A stretch of DNA of 64,000 bases from Thermoguttaceae bacterium (GCA_025060325.1 JANXBW010000001.1:375697-439696); one strand, 5' to 3'; shown: positions 1 to 10,224, counted from the stretch's first letter. The notes: generated from the letters alone by a model not told the origin. Translations and numbers: made by a program.

Positions 1-963
1 CGCTTCGCAAACGCTCCCACTGCCAGCGACAATGAGGGCGGCTTTTGCCGAGGTTCCAACCGCGTCACATCTGCCCCGCATCGATTTTGCCTAACGGTAG
101 TCTAAGCGTCCAATCGGAAGCCCCTGGGGTAAACTCGATCTTGTACACGATAATTCCTGGCCGAGCAGAGTGGCATGGGGTGGCCGGTGATTCGCATGAG
201 CCAAGGGACTTCCGGTCGGCTCCCACAGCCGCACGTTTTTGAGGTGCTGCAACACGTCGGAAGAAAAGCTTGAAGGCCCAGGTGCGTTGACAAGTTCTTG
301 TGATAGCCGCCGTTCCACGCGGGGGCATTTCACGCGGAAGCTCCGGTCCAGCCAGCCTCGGTCGCAATCCACAGGACAATGCCCGCCACATTGCCGCCTT
401 GAGCGCTCAGAGTTTTAACCTCTGTGCTGGGAAGCACCAGCCTGCCTGCTTGGAAGGTTACAAAACAAATCGACTTACGAACATATCCAGAAGTTTCGCT
501 CCGGTTTTCTCGTTGCGAAGTTCGGATCAGGCGGTTAAATTGTTTTTGTCGTCCGACATTAAATTCCTGCCGACACGGGGGATCGGGGTAAGCAAGAAGG
601 GCAGCTGGTCGAAGTCTGTACCGGGATCGCCCGGAGGAGAATTTTTCCGTTTTGACCATCGTTCCCTTAATCTCAACCTAGCTGAGTTAACAACCCCGCC
701 CGGCGTGGTAATTCGCGCGGAGTTTGTTTAGGGCCTACGTGGGAACGCTTAGGTCTTTGGGACCAGCGCGTAGGGTGCTTGCAGATGGCGTCTATCCACT
801 TACGCCCCACGAATCCCAAGCCTAGGCACGACCTCGCCACCTGATGCTTGCAACCCTCCCTAGGATTCGGATCTTCAAGTACAAGGACACGGGTAAGTTC
901 ACTGCCAACCTGCGGCATCGGTATTAAACCGAGGACCTTCAAGCACTGCGGAGGGCGAGAGAG
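1..963. other. Gap without intact gene
   Basis: No reading frame here has a convincing start, ribosome site and protein-like composition. On the minus strand between about 65 and 372, two adjacent frames give short protein-like stretches (one contains NVRLWEPTG, the other VYKIEFTPGASDW), which may be a frameshifted remnant of an older gene. No RNA gene or repeat was recognised. Confidence 0.5.
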
Positions 964-1905
964 ATGGTGTTTGCTTCCCGACGTGACTTTCTGCTTCAAA
1001 GCGCAGCGGCGGCAGCAGTGGGAACGGTTGGTGCGCAGACCGGACTAAGCGCCCAAGCCGGCCCAAACGCCCCCGCTATGGCGATCGCTCAGTGGAAAGG
1101 TCCGAAGGCACCCACCGCTCAGGAAATCGACCGGATCGCCGAGCAGCTAACTATCAAAGCAATCGAGGCCATCGGGGGCATTAGCCGATTTGTCCGTCGG
1201 GGCGACGTCGTGTGGGTCAAACCGAATATCGCGTGGATTCAGCCGCCGGAGATGGCTGCTAACACCAACCCGGCTGTGGTGGCCACCATTGTCCGGCTAT
1301 GCTTCGAAGCTGGCGCAAAGCAGGTCAAAGTGGGCGATAATCCTGTAGACGTTGTGGACCAGGCCTACGAACGAAGCGGCATCCCAGCCGCCGTGCGACC
1401 GCTGGGAGCCCAGGTGGTTATCATGGACCGGAGCCGCTTCCGGCGCGTTGACATTAAAGGCGAGCGTCTCAAGTCTATCCCGATATATCCTGAGGTCTTG
1501 GATGCCGATCTTGTCATCAACGTACCGATTGCGAAACACCACAGCCTAGCGACGATCACTGTGGCGATGAAAAACTTCATGGGGGTAGTGGAGGAGCGGC
1601 GGACTTTCCATCAAGCCATCGGGGAAACCTTGACGGATCTCACCCGATTCCTCCAGCCGAAGATCTCCGTTGTGGACGCAGTGCGGGTGCTTGTGGCTCG
1701 CGGTCCGCGAGGTGGCCGGCTGGAAGACGTTCGCATGCCTTTGGCCATCGCTGCCGGGACGGATATTGTGGCACTAGATGCCTGGGCGGCGGAGATCCTT
1801 GGCCGCAAACCCGAGGAAATTAGCTCCGTGGTCTGTGGACATAAGGCGGGGCTTGGCACCATGGACTACCGGTCCCTGAAGCCCGTGGAGATAGCCGTCG
1901 CATGA
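964..1905 (+). CDS. DUF362 domain protein with Tat signal
   Basis: 313 residues. The N-terminus carries a twin-arginine motif (SRRDFL, residues 5-10) followed by an Ala-rich hydrophobic stretch, so it is probably exported folded by the Tat system. The body fits DUF362: KPNI near residue 86, a GAKQVKVGDNP segment, and the HHSLATITVAMKNFMG segment typical of the family. DUF362 proteins are often linked to iron-sulfur proteins, but their reaction is not settled. A GGAGG lies about 10 bases before the ATG. The stop overlaps the start of the next gene (ATGA), so the two are very likely cotranscribed and translationally coupled. The family is clear; the function is not. Confidence 0.9.
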   Translation: MVFASRRDFLLQSAAAAAVGTVGAQTGLSAQAGPNAPAMAIAQWKGPKAPTAQEIDRIAEQLTIKAIEAIGGISRFVRRGDVVWVKPNIAWIQPPEMAANTNPAVVATIVRLCFEAGAKQVKVGDNPVDVVDQAYERSGIPAAVRPLGAQVVIMDRSRFRRVDIKGERLKSIPIYPEVLDADLVINVPIAKHHSLATITVAMKNFMGVVEERRTFHQAIGETLTDLTRFLQPKISVVDAVRVLVARGPRGGRLEDVRMPLAIAAGTDIVALDAWAAEILGRKPEEISSVVCGHKAGLGTMDYRSLKPVEIAVA

Positions 1906-3527
1906 AGTGGTTCCGGTGGTCTTCGGCTCGCACCCGCCGGTGCGTGCAACTGAGCTTTCTCGTATTGTTCTTGGCTGCATTCCTAGCTACCCGCCCTCTG
2001 CCGGGCCAAGACCCGCCGGGCTGGGCTAAGCTTTTTTTCTGGTTCGACCCGCTGCTTTTGGTCACCACGTTTGTGGCGGCTCACGCGCTGGCCGGCTTTG
2101 CGCTCCTTGCGCTTGTGACGGTGGGGATCACGCTTCTTCTCGGGCGGGTGTTCTGTGGATGGGCCTGTCCGTTAGGGACAATTCATGACATCGCCGGCCG
2201 GCTTATCCACGGCAAAAAAAGCCCAGCCGCGGCGAACCGCTATTCCCCCTGGCAAAAGGCCAAGTACTACGTGCTGGTGGGGATGCTAGCGGCCGGTCTC
2301 TTCGGAGCCCACTGGATCACTATCTTCGACCCTTTGGTGCTGCTTTTCCGCACGTTGACAGTGACGGTTTTTCCCGCTGTCCAATGGGCGGTGGAAGAAG
2401 CCTCGGCGGCCATTTATCACGCCGACCCGGGTATCGGCCCGGTGCGCGTCACATCGCTTACGGAGCCGGCATACCGGGCGTTTCGCGACAATCTTCGGGT
2501 GGTCGAAAAACAGGCATTTTTGGCTACCGGGGGGATCGCCGCGTTTTTCATCACCATCGTGGCTCTCAACGCTTATCGGCGACGGTGGTGGTGTCGGTAC
2601 GTCTGCCCGCTAGGAGCTTTCTTGGGGATATTAGCGTGGCGACCTCTTCTCCGGCGTAAAGTCGCCTCCGACAGTTGCACACAATGCGAGCTTTGCGGGA
2701 TGAACTGTCACGGGGCGGCTACGTCCGACAAGGCCCAGCTGTGGCGACCCTCAGAATGCCTGGGATGTCTTAATTGCACCGACGCCTGTCGCCGCGGCTC
2801 ACTTGGCTTTCGATGGATCTGGCCCTGGGAGCGGCAGGAAAACGTCGCCAGAGTCGATCTTTCGCGGCGAGGCATGCTTGCTTCGGCCGTGGGTGGAATT
2901 ACCCTGCTGGGCCTTTGCCGGGCAACCCCCCAGGGCCGCGCCCGAGTTTACAACCCGGAGCTCATTCGGCCACCGGGCGCCCGGCCGGAACCCGACTTCC
3001 TGGCCCGGTGTACCGCTTGCGGGCTGTGTATGAAAGTGTGCCCCACCGGCGGACTTCAACCGAGTTGGTTCGAGGCAGGCCTTGAAGGCCTGTGGACGCC
3101 CCGACTTGTCCCAAAGATCGGGTACTGCTCCTACGATTGCAATCGTTGTGGCCTAGTGTGTCCCACCGAGGCCATCCGGCCAATGCCCCTTGAGGAAAAA
3201 AGGCAAGTTCGGCTGGGGCTTGCTGTCTTCGACACAACCAGGTGTATCCCTTACGCCTATGGCCGGGATTGCATGGTCTGCGAAGAGCACTGTCCGATAC
3301 CCGAAAAGGCCATCTACTTCCTCGAGGCCGAGGTCACAACCCGAGACGGGGAAGTGCGGCGGATCAAGCAGCCGAAGGTCGACCCGAGCAAGTGCATCGG
3401 ATGCGGGGTATGCGAAAACGTCTGTGTCTTCCGCGATAAGTCTGCCATCCGGGTCACTAGCGCAAACGAATCGCGTCATCCCGCCAACGAAGCCGTCCCC
3501 GCCTGGGAAGAACCTTACGGTTACTAA
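1902..3527 (+). CDS. NapH/MauM-type membrane polyferredoxin (fusion)
   Basis: 541 residues. The first half has several membrane helices and a GWACPLG motif, as in NapH/NosR-type membrane ferredoxins. It ends in two Cys clusters (CTQCELCGMNC and CLGCLNCTDAC). At about residues 318-340 there is an internal twin-arginine-like motif (SRRGML) with a hydrophobic run, then a second half resembling MauM/NapG, with RPPGA, CTACGLCMKVCP, CSYDCNRCGLVCP, CMVCEEHCP and CIGCGVCENVC. Six Cys clusters are visible in all, enough for several 4Fe-4S centres. The likely role is electron transfer between the quinone pool and a periplasmic partner, possibly the DUF362 protein that overlaps it by four bases. The architecture is clear; the partner is inference. 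Confidence 0.9.
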   Translation: MKWFRWSSARTRRCVQLSFLVLFLAAFLATRPLPGQDPPGWAKLFFWFDPLLLVTTFVAAHALAGFALLALVTVGITLLLGRVFCGWACPLGTIHDIAGRLIHGKKSPAAANRYSPWQKAKYYVLVGMLAAGLFGAHWITIFDPLVLLFRTLTVTVFPAVQWAVEEASAAIYHADPGIGPVRVTSLTEPAYRAFRDNLRVVEKQAFLATGGIAAFFITIVALNAYRRRWWCRYVCPLGAFLGILAWRPLLRRKVASDSCTQCELCGMNCHGAATSDKAQLWRPSECLGCLNCTDACRRGSLGFRWIWPWERQENVARVDLSRRGMLASAVGGITLLGLCRATPQGRARVYNPELIRPPGARPEPDFLARCTACGLCMKVCPTGGLQPSWFEAGLEGLWTPRLVPKIGYCSYDCNRCGLVCPTEAIRPMPLEEKRQVRLGLAVFDTTRCIPYAYGRDCMVCEEHCPIPEKAIYFLEAEVTTRDGEVRRIKQPKVDPSKCIGCGVCENVCVFRDKSAIRVTSANESRHPANEAVPAWEEPYGY

Positions 3528-3557
3528 TCCACAGGGCAGGGTCTGATCGACATCTCC

Positions 3558-3574
3558 GCGGGATCAAATCCCGC
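3558..3574 (+). terminator. Stem-loop after the polyferredoxin gene
   Basis: A perfect 7-bp stem (GCGGGAT/ATCCCGC) with a 3-base loop lies about 30 bases after the stop codon of the preceding gene. There is no T-run after it, so it is either a weak or Rho-assisted terminator or an mRNA 3'-end stabiliser. Confidence 0.35.
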
Positions 3575-4448
3575 AGGTGATTGTCTGCCGCGCAGCCACT
3601 TTTCGGCCCGCGATACATAAGCCAATCCGGCGTAGCGGGTATCCCCGCACCTTTGGGTACGAACTTCTATTTTCGCCAACAACTTTTGTGGCAACCGTCC
3701 GGCAGAACCCTTTCACACGAAGAGCCAGCGGCCTTGGCAAAAGGAGTTCTCTTGTCGACGCGGGGGTTAGCCAGAGGAAACCCATCCGGCTTTTGCTGTG
3801 TCTCTTGTTGGATTAATGTGACTGCTTCGGCCCCAAGCGCTCACGAAAAGAAGTTTCAGACACCATGACTCATAGGCATTGAGCTTCCGCCGTTTGCCGC
3901 GCGGAAAGAAGGCCTTCTGGCAGCGTCGGGGCGACGCGGCTGCCGCCTGCCACGCAGCAAATAACAGGCGAACGCTCACCGGCAATCGCGGAGCTCGGGA
4001 AATCGACTTTCAAGAGAAAAGCGAGACTCGCCCCACCCAGCGGCCTCGGGTCAAAACTAATGGACGAAAACGACGCACCAAACCAACAAACTGGAGAGGG
4101 TCTGTGCCCGTCGGCGCCAATCGGGCCCCAAGAGGGAAAGCTTCCCGGGCACCCTTTGGGCTTGCCGGTTTGCCGCTCTCTTGTCAGCAAGGGGCAAGAA
4201 GAAACACAACCGCTGGGCGCTACAAGCGTTGTCTAAAAGCACTGAACAAATCACTAAGTGGCTCGAATCTCCCTCACGGCCGCAGCTTGGCAGCATTACG
4301 ACAAGAAAGGCAAACCTTCCGCCGAGAGAGACCAACCAGCTCGCACGCGGATTGCGTGCAAACTTCGACAAGTGCTGAGGGGAGAGACTTTGAAATGCCC
4401 CAGCTGCTGCCAGCTAACGCGCAATCCTCGAAACGGTCCTGCTTCAAG
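3575..4448. other. Gap without gene
   Basis: Several open frames cross this stretch, the longest running on through the tRNA-Cys gene, but none has a plausible ribosome site or protein-like composition. Nothing else was recognised. Confidence 0.5.
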
Positions 4449-4521
4449 AGGCGCCGGCCGGATTCGAACCGGCGAATGGCGGTTTTGCAAACCGCTGCCT
4501 TAGCCACTTGGCTACGGCGCC
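4449..4521 (-). tRNA. tRNA-Cys (GCA)
   Basis: The minus strand folds into a full 73-base cloverleaf. The acceptor stem is GGCGCCG/CGGCGCC, the D arm is GCC...GGC, the anticodon stem is GCGGT/ACCGC with loop TTGCAAA (anticodon GCA), and the T arm is GCCGG/CCGGC with loop TTCGAAT. The discriminator base is T (U73), as expected for cysteine tRNA. CCA is not encoded. Confidence 0.97.
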
Positions 4522-5692
4522 ACGGGCCTCCAGCCGAACGACTGGCAAATCACAAGGATTCGGCTAACCTTCCTGCATAAAGATTTTAGCGGGGCGCGAT
4601 GCCCCCGCCAATTACCTCCAGCCGCCGCTTACTGAAATCAGGCCCGACCCACCCTGACCGGCCAGTCGGCTAAGCCAGTTGCCGTTCACGGGCGACCTCC
4701 TCCCTCCACCCTCTGCAAACGCCGATTGACTTAGGGGAATTAGCGAGGTTATGAAGGCCCACAAACTGCCTTATCCGGAAGGGCCAGTCTGAAAGCTCGC
4801 TCCTTCCAATAAACCCCACTCTTGATCTTCCGCGCTCCCCCTACAGGTGGTCAGCCAAATCACCCGGAACTCGACACGGGTAGCCGCTTTACCCTGGACA
4901 CTCCGCTACCGGGGGCCCAACCCGCCGCCGGGCAACCTGCCGTTGGAGGGTGAACTCTGGTCCCTTCAGGCAGGCTTGGCCTAACAGTAAAGCACTTCAA
5001 ACCTATTAGCCCGAGAGATCGGCCTCCTTGCCCTGCCCGTGGTCTTCTTGCCTTTCAAGCCAGGCTGGCAAGCTGCGGCAACGATTATATCGATTCTCGG
5101 CAAAGTTGACGAGTAAACTTGAGATTTCGCCAGCCTTCTCGCCCTAGCCCTTGGGACGCAGAGTCTCCCAGCGGCGATTCCCCTCCCCGGGGCTTCCCAC
5201 CCGCGCAACAATCCTGGCCCTTAATAGGAAAGATACGCCGGCCGCCTAAAGTGCGGTGAAAAGGCTCCGCTGCCAAGAGCCGGTTTGGCCAGAGCGCACT
5301 TCTGTCCGGCTTACGCCCACTCGAAAGGTCATCCACCCCAAGAGGAATGTCAACTTGCAGATCTTTTGAGCGCGCCCTTCCGACAAGCCATTGGCTACCA
5401 GCGGCGCAGCCAACATTTCGGAGCCGAAGAAGTCGCGTCTCGGGAGCACCTCCAAGAGAAAAGGGTCGTCGGTGTACTTGTCATTTGCAGGACTCAAACA
5501 CCTGGCGTAAGAGGGGGCCCCTTCCGACGACACCAAGGTTTTCGGACGCCGCCAGGCTCCCCACCTTCGGCGCCAAACAAGGTCGGCAATCTTGTACACT
5601 CTACGCGTTCCGTTCAATGGCTCTCCATTGCTCCAGACTGGTCCATAAACTCGCAATCCTTGCCTCACATTCATTTACAGGAGGCCAACGAA
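4522..5692. other. Gap without gene
   Basis: Over 1.1 kb between the tRNA and the DUF1559 remnant. No supported gene, repeat or RNA was found; open frames on both strands have low-complexity, shadow-like translations. Confidence 0.45.
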
Positions 5693-6010
5693 ATTAATTC
5701 CCGACATGTCTTTCTGCGTGAAAAAACGAGAGGGTTTACCTTAGCGGAATTGCCCGTGGTAATCGCCATCATTGGCATCTTAGTTGCGTTCCGGTTGCCG
5801 GCCGTTTAGGCCGCCCGGGAAGCCGCTCGAAGAAGTCAATGTACCAATAACCTCAAGCAGCTTGCCCTTGGGTTTTACACCTACCACGATGCCTATCAGA
5901 TCTTCCCGCTTCCGGGCATGATCGCAAATCAATTCGGATGGACCTCCTCTCCTCCCAGAGTGGCAGACTGCGGTGGATTTGCCAAAACAGGGAAGCGAGC
6001 AAAACTTTGA
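5693..6010 (+). pseudogene. Decayed DUF1559 (prepilin-like) gene, N-terminal fragment
   Basis: The translation shows the hallmark start of planctomycete DUF1559 proteins: RGFTLAELPVVIAIIGIL, a type IV prepilin cleavage and methylation motif with a hydrophobic helix. After an in-frame TAG (5807-5809), where the family has CAG (Gln), come [20 protein letters not shown] and a YHDAYQIFP segment. A perfect AGGAGG (5679-5684) sits 8 bases before an in-frame ATT at 5693, suggesting that an original ATG was lost. The frame ends at 6010, whereas intact family members run to roughly 300 residues; the C-terminal half, including the usual H...DG region, is missing. The start codon, an early Gln codon and the tail have all been lost, so this is a pseudogene. 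Confidence 0.85.
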
Positions 6011-6463
6011 GGTCCCCGCCCAGTGGAAGGCGCCCCCTGTCCGGCCAGCACCCCCGAGAGGACCCTAAAGTACGTGCTCTTCCGACGGGTAGGTGTTGAT
6101 CCTCCGCATGAAGTCCCCCGGGCATCCAACCCGAAAAGGCCTAACATCACCTCTGATTTTTTGTATACGAATGGCCTAAACTGAGCCCGTCTTCTTTTCT
6201 GGTCTAAGTCGTCAACGAGTATAAAGCCGGCAGACTGTGTTTAAGCCCCTGAGGATTCTTTGTCTAGTTGGCATACGGAGTCGCAACGACCGCTCCGCCA
6301 ACCGCGACGCTGACGGAAATTGCCAGCCGCCTGACGGGCGATCTTCCCGCGAAGGTCTTCCAAACAAATTCCCCCTTTGCTTCCATGCAAATTGCGGTGC
6401 CAACCACGGTTCTGAGGAGGGCGTCCACCCCTACACCTTAATGTTGACGCCATCAAAGCTTCC
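6011..6463. other. Gap after DUF1559 remnant
   Basis: I looked here for the C-terminal half of the DUF1559 gene and did not find a convincing continuation in any frame. No other gene or RNA was seen. Confidence 0.4.
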
Positions 6464-9400
6464 CTATTGGGTGGAAGGATCTGCAATGAGACGAACGGAC
6501 ATCTCGTCGACAAAGGCCTGACCGTATCCTGTCAGCGCAATCAAAATTTCCAGAGGACGATTGGGGGGGACGCGGCGATAAAGTTCCACTTTTTGCCAGC
6601 CGGTGGTATGCCTAATTCGAATCCCCATCGGCAAGCCGCCAAAGGAGTCGGCAACAAGCAGACCGTCGACGCTCCCCGTAATAGGCTGCGGGATATTCAC
6701 CCAAAGAGAAATCACAGTCCAGCCGGTGGTGGTTAAGTGCAAAGGCGGGCTAATTATCCACACAGGAGGAGATTCCAAAAGTGGCATTGGCGCCATCCCC
6801 GGTTGGGGAGAGACCTGCAGCTCAAGCCCAGCCCGACCCTGGTAACTTGCGCGGCCGGAAAGAAGGACTTGCACAGTGGCTGGCTCGGCCGGGTTCTGAT
6901 GGGAGCGCCAACCCGCCTCAAAGAGCTGGCCAAGGTCCTCAAAGTCTGCTGCAAACACCACAGTTTCGGCAGCCCCTACAGAAGGGGCCGTACCCGACGC
7001 GGCTTGGCCACCGAAAACCCCGGTTCCCAGGCCCCACCTTGCCGGGTGGGAAACCAAGGCGCCTCTTGGGGTCCCAGAGTCATCTCGCTCTAGCGATCTC
7101 ATCCCCCGCCGGAGGTGGGCCAAGGCTTCTGCTGCCGCTACCCATGCTTGAGCATAGTTGCCCAAACGGAAATGATCTTCGCTTTCGCGCAACAGAGTCT
7201 GAGTTTGTGCCAAGATGTCTTGCGGCCTTTTTTCACTGGCACTTTGAATGCTTCCGCCGGAACCTAGGGGGTGCCGGACCGCCGCCAACTCCTCCTGAAC
7301 TAGCCGCCTTAACAGGCTAACCCCCGTCGGTCCTGCCTGGCTAGCACGTTCGCTCATCGCGGAAATGATGCTCGGCTCATTCGTTAGGAGGACGTGCCCC
7401 CCCGGCACGTACCGATCAAGCTCCACCTGAACTCCGCCAGCGGCTCGCCGATGTCGAAGCGGCCGCATTCCCCCCGGCAAGAGAAGATAGGCTCGATATG
7501 CTTCCGGCACCCACGGAATCGTCCAGGAAAGCGCCGTGGGAGCGGTAATTCGACTGCCCCCCTCCGCCGCCACAGGATCGTTCGGAAGTGGAGTGAACAA
7601 CCGCGCCCTTTCCGTCCGAAGTACGGTCGCGGAAAAGCCCGGCGGAGACTTGGCCTCTTGAACCACCGCGGATCCTCCGGCCAGAAATGGATCGAGCATT
7701 TCAAGCTCCAGTTGGAGGAGCTGTAACACCAGCCGACGCTGCGCGCTCGGAGAGTCCGAACTGTCGATCCGTTGGGCGGTGGTAAAAACTAGGCCTCTTG
7801 CTCCCGCTCCTATTGCCAGGAAGCTCGCCAAACGAATGTCTTCCCATGTTGGACGGGCGGGGCTAAGGTGCCCTTCCCCTGCCAATTCCATTTGTTCCCG
7901 CACCCACGGCGGTACATGGAGAGGTATCCCGCACCAAAACGGCGTTCCAGGCCGAGCCAATTGCTGGCGGCGGCGAAGCCAATCGGCCCAATCGGAAAGG
8001 CTAAGTCCTTCTTCCCAAATCGGCCGTTCAAAGACCAGGATGTCACAAACCCTGCTAATCTCTCGGGTGCCATCCAGCACGTGGCAAACGGTCGGAGCAT
8101 CGGCCCGCCAGGGGAAAGTCCGCACGTTTTCTGCTAGCTGCCCGATGCCCGGCAGAGTAGCCCTACCCTGTTGGTGCCCGAGATTCCACGCAAGAAGCTT
8201 AGACCAACCCGCCTCCGCCAGACCGCTGAACTCCTGAGTGGGGGATTGAGCCGCCGCCTGGTCAAGACCTTTTCCGGCGGCAATCGGCTGTGGGACAATC
8301 CAAAGGCCCACTCGGGCGGCCTCGCTCAAAAGTTCCGCTGTTGGGGGCGAGGCCACCCACACGCCGTTAACCCCAAGTTGGCGAAGGGCCAGGAGCGGCT
8401 CACCTTGCCAGACGATAAGGCGGGGAAAAATCGGGCGGAAACCGTCGAGAAGCGCGGAACCCACAACCTTCGGCCCAAGCACTGGCCGGGTGGGAGCCGG
8501 AGGAATTTGGCTGGAAGGGGTCCCAACCCCTAGGGCCCCCGTCCTCGATTGGGGGGAATAAGTTACGGGGGTGGAGAACTGGCTAGGCCCGCTAGGCGGG
8601 GGAGTGGGTCCGGCGGTCGGAAGCCCAGCGGACTGTGGCCTAACGCTCTGCGATTCTGAGGGATCTTGGATTGAAGTGCCCCCAACGGAGCCGGCCTTAG
8701 GGTACCCAGGCCCCGATCCTGACCCAGCGATTGTTCCATCGGCTAGCCCCTCACCAAGGGTGGACACCCCACCCAAGGAGCTTCCAGTTTCGAACCCGGT
8801 TGGGATGGCGACCCGGCTTTCCGTACCAAGTGCTCCTTCCGGAGCGGTTCCCAACGGCCCCGCCGAAGGGAGACTTCCCGTGGGCGATCCTCTCGGTTCG
8901 GCCGAGCTTTGCCCCCAAGGACCCCCAGAGGGTCGAATGGGTTGGGTAGCGAAATTGGCTCCCCAGTCGGATGAAGCAAGCGGGGAGCTTTGGTCCCGAA
9001 GCGCGGAGGCTATTGAGCCGCCGCGAAACAGGCCTTCGTCGGGTGTGTCAGATTGCCCGCGCGATGCAGAAATCTCGGAGAGGTTCTGCGGCTGGCGGGG
9101 GCTACCCGAGAAGATGACCTCGCCACCCGAATCAACCTCCACTAGTCCCTGAAGAGTGGGCGAACCGACCGAAAGTTCCGTACGACCCTTCCCTAAGTAA
9201 ACAATAAGGCCGACTTGATCTACGTAAGCCCCGCGAAGTTCAACGTGCGAACCATGCTCCGCCCGGAGCAGAAACAGGTGCCGGTTGACCAGCCGGGGAA
9301 GGTCTCCAAACCGCAAGGTTTCCCACTTTCCGTTCCGAGAGTATTCCGGTCCCAGGAGGTAAAAACGGATGGGCTCCCCCGTGCTGGGGTCCGTAGAGTG

Positions 9401-9829
9401 TGGGAGCACTACTCTTACCCGCATTCGCACCGAAGGCTTGTCGCACCGAACCGGCACCGAAATGACAAGCTCGTCTAGGATGCGGGCCTTAGGGAGGCGA
9501 TGCACGAGGACTGCCTGAGTGATGCGAAATCCTTCCAGCACAAATTGGCACCAAGGCCCTTGGCCCGAGAAGCCAGCATCTGGCGGCGCGGAGGAGATCT
9601 GCCGGCTGACCACCCGGAAGTCGTTTTGCTTGCTTTCTACGAGCCACCCTTCGCTTCCCGCTTCCGCTCCAAGGGACCTTAAAGAGGAGGGCGGCAAACC
9701 GGCTAATCCCTCTGCCCACGCAAAATCCCGCCAGGTCCCGAGCGCGAAGGCAGCAAGCGCAGCCCACCCGGCAAGCATAGCTGGGGCCACCGCGCCTACC
9801 CGCCTTCGCTTATTTTTTTCCTGACTCAT
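6464..9829 (-). CDS. Very large exported protein, TIM-barrel-like middle, jelly-roll-like end
   Basis: 1121 residues from the ATG at 9829, which has AAGGA about 5 bases upstream; the frame stays open further upstream without good start evidence. A basic N-terminus and hydrophobic stretch (MLAGWAALAAFALG) suggest a signal peptide or anchor. A beta-rich region follows up to about residue 260, then roughly 270 residues rich in Pro, Ser, Gly and Thr that look like a flexible linker. Next is a part resembling a glycosidase-type barrel (LRQLGVNGVWVASPPTAELL, then ARGLVFTTAQRIDS). Near the end there is a helical segment and a beta-sandwich-like domain (FAADFEDLGQLFEAGW...AFVDEMSVRLI) like those that bind carbohydrate. 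No catalytic residues could be assigned. It is probably a secreted carbohydrate-related or surface protein of unknown function. Confidence 0.8.
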   Translation of the reverse strand: MSQEKNKRRRVGAVAPAMLAGWAALAAFALGTWRDFAWAEGLAGLPPSSLRSLGAEAGSEGWLVESKQNDFRVVSRQISSAPPDAGFSGQGPWCQFVLEGFRITQAVLVHRLPKARILDELVISVPVRCDKPSVRMRVRVVLPHSTDPSTGEPIRFYLLGPEYSRNGKWETLRFGDLPRLVNRHLFLLRAEHGSHVELRGAYVDQVGLIVYLGKGRTELSVGSPTLQGLVEVDSGGEVIFSGSPRQPQNLSEISASRGQSDTPDEGLFRGGSIASALRDQSSPLASSDWGANFATQPIRPSGGPWGQSSAEPRGSPTGSLPSAGPLGTAPEGALGTESRVAIPTGFETGSSLGGVSTLGEGLADGTIAGSGSGPGYPKAGSVGGTSIQDPSESQSVRPQSAGLPTAGPTPPPSGPSQFSTPVTYSPQSRTGALGVGTPSSQIPPAPTRPVLGPKVVGSALLDGFRPIFPRLIVWQGEPLLALRQLGVNGVWVASPPTAELLSEAARVGLWIVPQPIAAGKGLDQAAAQSPTQEFSGLAEAGWSKLLAWNLGHQQGRATLPGIGQLAENVRTFPWRADAPTVCHVLDGTREISRVCDILVFERPIWEEGLSLSDWADWLRRRQQLARPGTPFWCGIPLHVPPWVREQMELAGEGHLSPARPTWEDIRLASFLAIGAGARGLVFTTAQRIDSSDSPSAQRRLVLQLLQLELEMLDPFLAGGSAVVQEAKSPPGFSATVLRTERARLFTPLPNDPVAAEGGSRITAPTALSWTIPWVPEAYRAYLLLPGGMRPLRHRRAAGGVQVELDRYVPGGHVLLTNEPSIISAMSERASQAGPTGVSLLRRLVQEELAAVRHPLGSGGSIQSASEKRPQDILAQTQTLLRESEDHFRLGNYAQAWVAAAEALAHLRRGMRSLERDDSGTPRGALVSHPARWGLGTGVFGGQAASGTAPSVGAAETVVFAADFEDLGQLFEAGWRSHQNPAEPATVQVLLSGRASYQGRAGLELQVSPQPGMAPMPLLESPPVWIISPPLHLTTTGWTVISLWVNIPQPITGSVDGLLVADSFGGLPMGIRIRHTTGWQKVELYRRVPPNRPLEILIALTGYGQAFVDEMSVRLIADPSTQ

Positions 9830-10224
9830 GGCAGTCCTTGCCTGGGGGGCAATCGCGTCACCTCCTTTGCAATTAAGACCGGAGAAAGCTTTCGATCGCC
9901 AGCCCTCTTTCCGAAGGGGAGCATAACCCAACGGGACCGCCGCCCCCCTCGATAGTTCCAAGAGATGTTGCTTATACAAAGCATGCAGGTGGTACTGCTA
10001 GGTCAACATGTTGCGGCCGGGCAACCTGGACGGAGAAAGCGAACCAGTTTCCTCGTCCTAACCCTCTAATTGACTAAGCCTTATGGAAACCATCGCCAAG
10101 TTCGGCAAACCGGGAACGATTTTCGCCAGCTGACTAAACCAAACTCCTAGCCGTTCCTTGGGCTTTCATTTCGGCGGGAAAAAGGAGCCAGCGGCAACTT
10201 GACTAGGCGACCGAGGTCTTGGCG
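9830..10224. other. Divergent intergenic region
   Basis: Upstream region shared by the large exported protein (minus) and the small coiled-coil protein (plus). It must hold promoters for both, but no strong -35/-10 pair could be assigned by eye. Confidence 0.4.

Noticed and set aside
3879..4580. 233-residue plus-strand open frame
   Set aside because: It runs across the whole tRNA-Cys gene and its translation is basic and unprotein-like.
5285..5692. Upstream part of the open frame leading into the DUF1559 remnant
   Set aside because: No family similarity, and a perfect ribosome site starts just before the DUF1559-like part.
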